Assembly: GCF_024494565.1 (NCBI RefSeq)
Contig: NZ_JANHDN010000004.1
Coordinates: 316,121 to 380,120 of the forward strand
Source: Halorubrum rutilum
GTDB lineage: Archaea > Halobacteriota > Halobacteria > Halobacteriales > Haloferacaceae
Direction: 5' to 3'
Length of the DNA stretch: 64,000 bases
Position numbers and translations under genes: made by a program. Below, piece by piece: positions 63,874-64,000 of the stretch. The stretch's first letter is position 1; the number at the start of each line of letters is the position of its first letter. The notes beneath the pieces were generated by a model. The model was not told the origin of the DNA. It searched no databases and saw only the letters and a program-made list of their open reading frames with translations.

Positions 63874-64000
63874 GGCCGTGTTGAATCGCTGTAAGGCGTT
63901 GGAATTCACTGTTTGACGAGGCGTTTGATGTTATAGACGACACACATCAGCGCGATTTCGCGGAACTCACGGAACCATGACCGCGCTCGCACGGCGAAGC
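63874..64000 (-). mobile_element. End of an IS5-family (ISH-type) insertion sequence, cut by the window
   Basis: The minus strand at 63906-64000 encodes the last 31 residues of a transposase: SWFREFREIALMCVVYNIKR then LVKQ and a stop, a tail I know from haloarchaeal IS5-group elements. Bases near 63874 (ggccgtgttgaatcgctgta) are likely the terminal inverted repeat. The rest lies outside the window, so intactness is unknown. Confidence 0.7.

Overview
The window comes from a haloarchaeon, most likely Halorubrum or a close relative. The evidence is very high GC in coding DNA, strongly acidic proteins, Tat and lipobox export signals, leaderless promoters with a TATA box about 26 bases before the start codon, GTG starts with ATGA/GTGA overlaps, Bat-type HTH and PAS/histidine-kinase proteins, and an almost complete archaeal cobalamin operon. 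The genus is an inference. No rRNA, tRNA or CRISPR array was seen.

Layout. 0-2 kb: a methyltransferase, a small protein and a BtuF-like cobalamin-binding protein. 2-8 kb: a lactate permease convergent with a fused D-lactate dehydrogenase, separated by a repeat-rich spacer holding three 57-bp-spaced repeats. 8-15 kb: a VOC protein, then a dipeptide/oligopeptide ABC operon whose double ATPase carries a large insertion. 15-23 kb: a hybrid response regulator/kinase, an amidase, a CitE/malyl-CoA-lyase-type enzyme, small proteins and two zinc alcohol dehydrogenases. 23-32 kb: a type IV pilus locus (assembly ATPase plus GspF/TadC-like membrane protein). Its ATPase gene is split by a 4,468-bp integrative element bounded by an 11-bp direct repeat, and joining the two halves at that repeat restores one 803-residue reading frame.

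The element (24744-29211) has visibly lower GC than its surroundings. All of its genes lie antisense to the ATPase: a ribbon-helix-helix regulator, a tyrosine recombinase, an EVE/PUA-like plus HNH endonuclease, a membrane-anchored PD-(D/E)XK-like nuclease flanked by 31-bp direct repeats, and a 59-residue acidic protein. The integration core is the codons of the ATPase Walker B motif. The element therefore silences the pilus gene but could restore it exactly on excision. This is the most interesting object in the window.

32-44 kb is a phosphate region: an ArsC-like low-Mr phosphatase with repeats and a palindrome in its promoter, polyphosphate kinase, a PPP-type phosphoesterase, and pstS-pstC-pstA-pstB-phoU plus an AbrB-PhoU regulator. 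44-53 kb holds a coiled-coil protein, lipoproteins, a PAS kinase, a FetAB-type transporter bracketed by an intact and a broken ArsC-like gene, a transglutaminase-like protein and an amphi-Trp protein with a palindromic operator. 53.6-62.8 kb is a nine-gene cobalamin operon (cobT-like, cbiA, cbiB, cobS, cobY, cobD, cbiZ, cobA, cbiP) for late corrinoid assembly and salvage. The window ends with a small membrane protein, a Bat-like regulator and the end of an IS5-family element.
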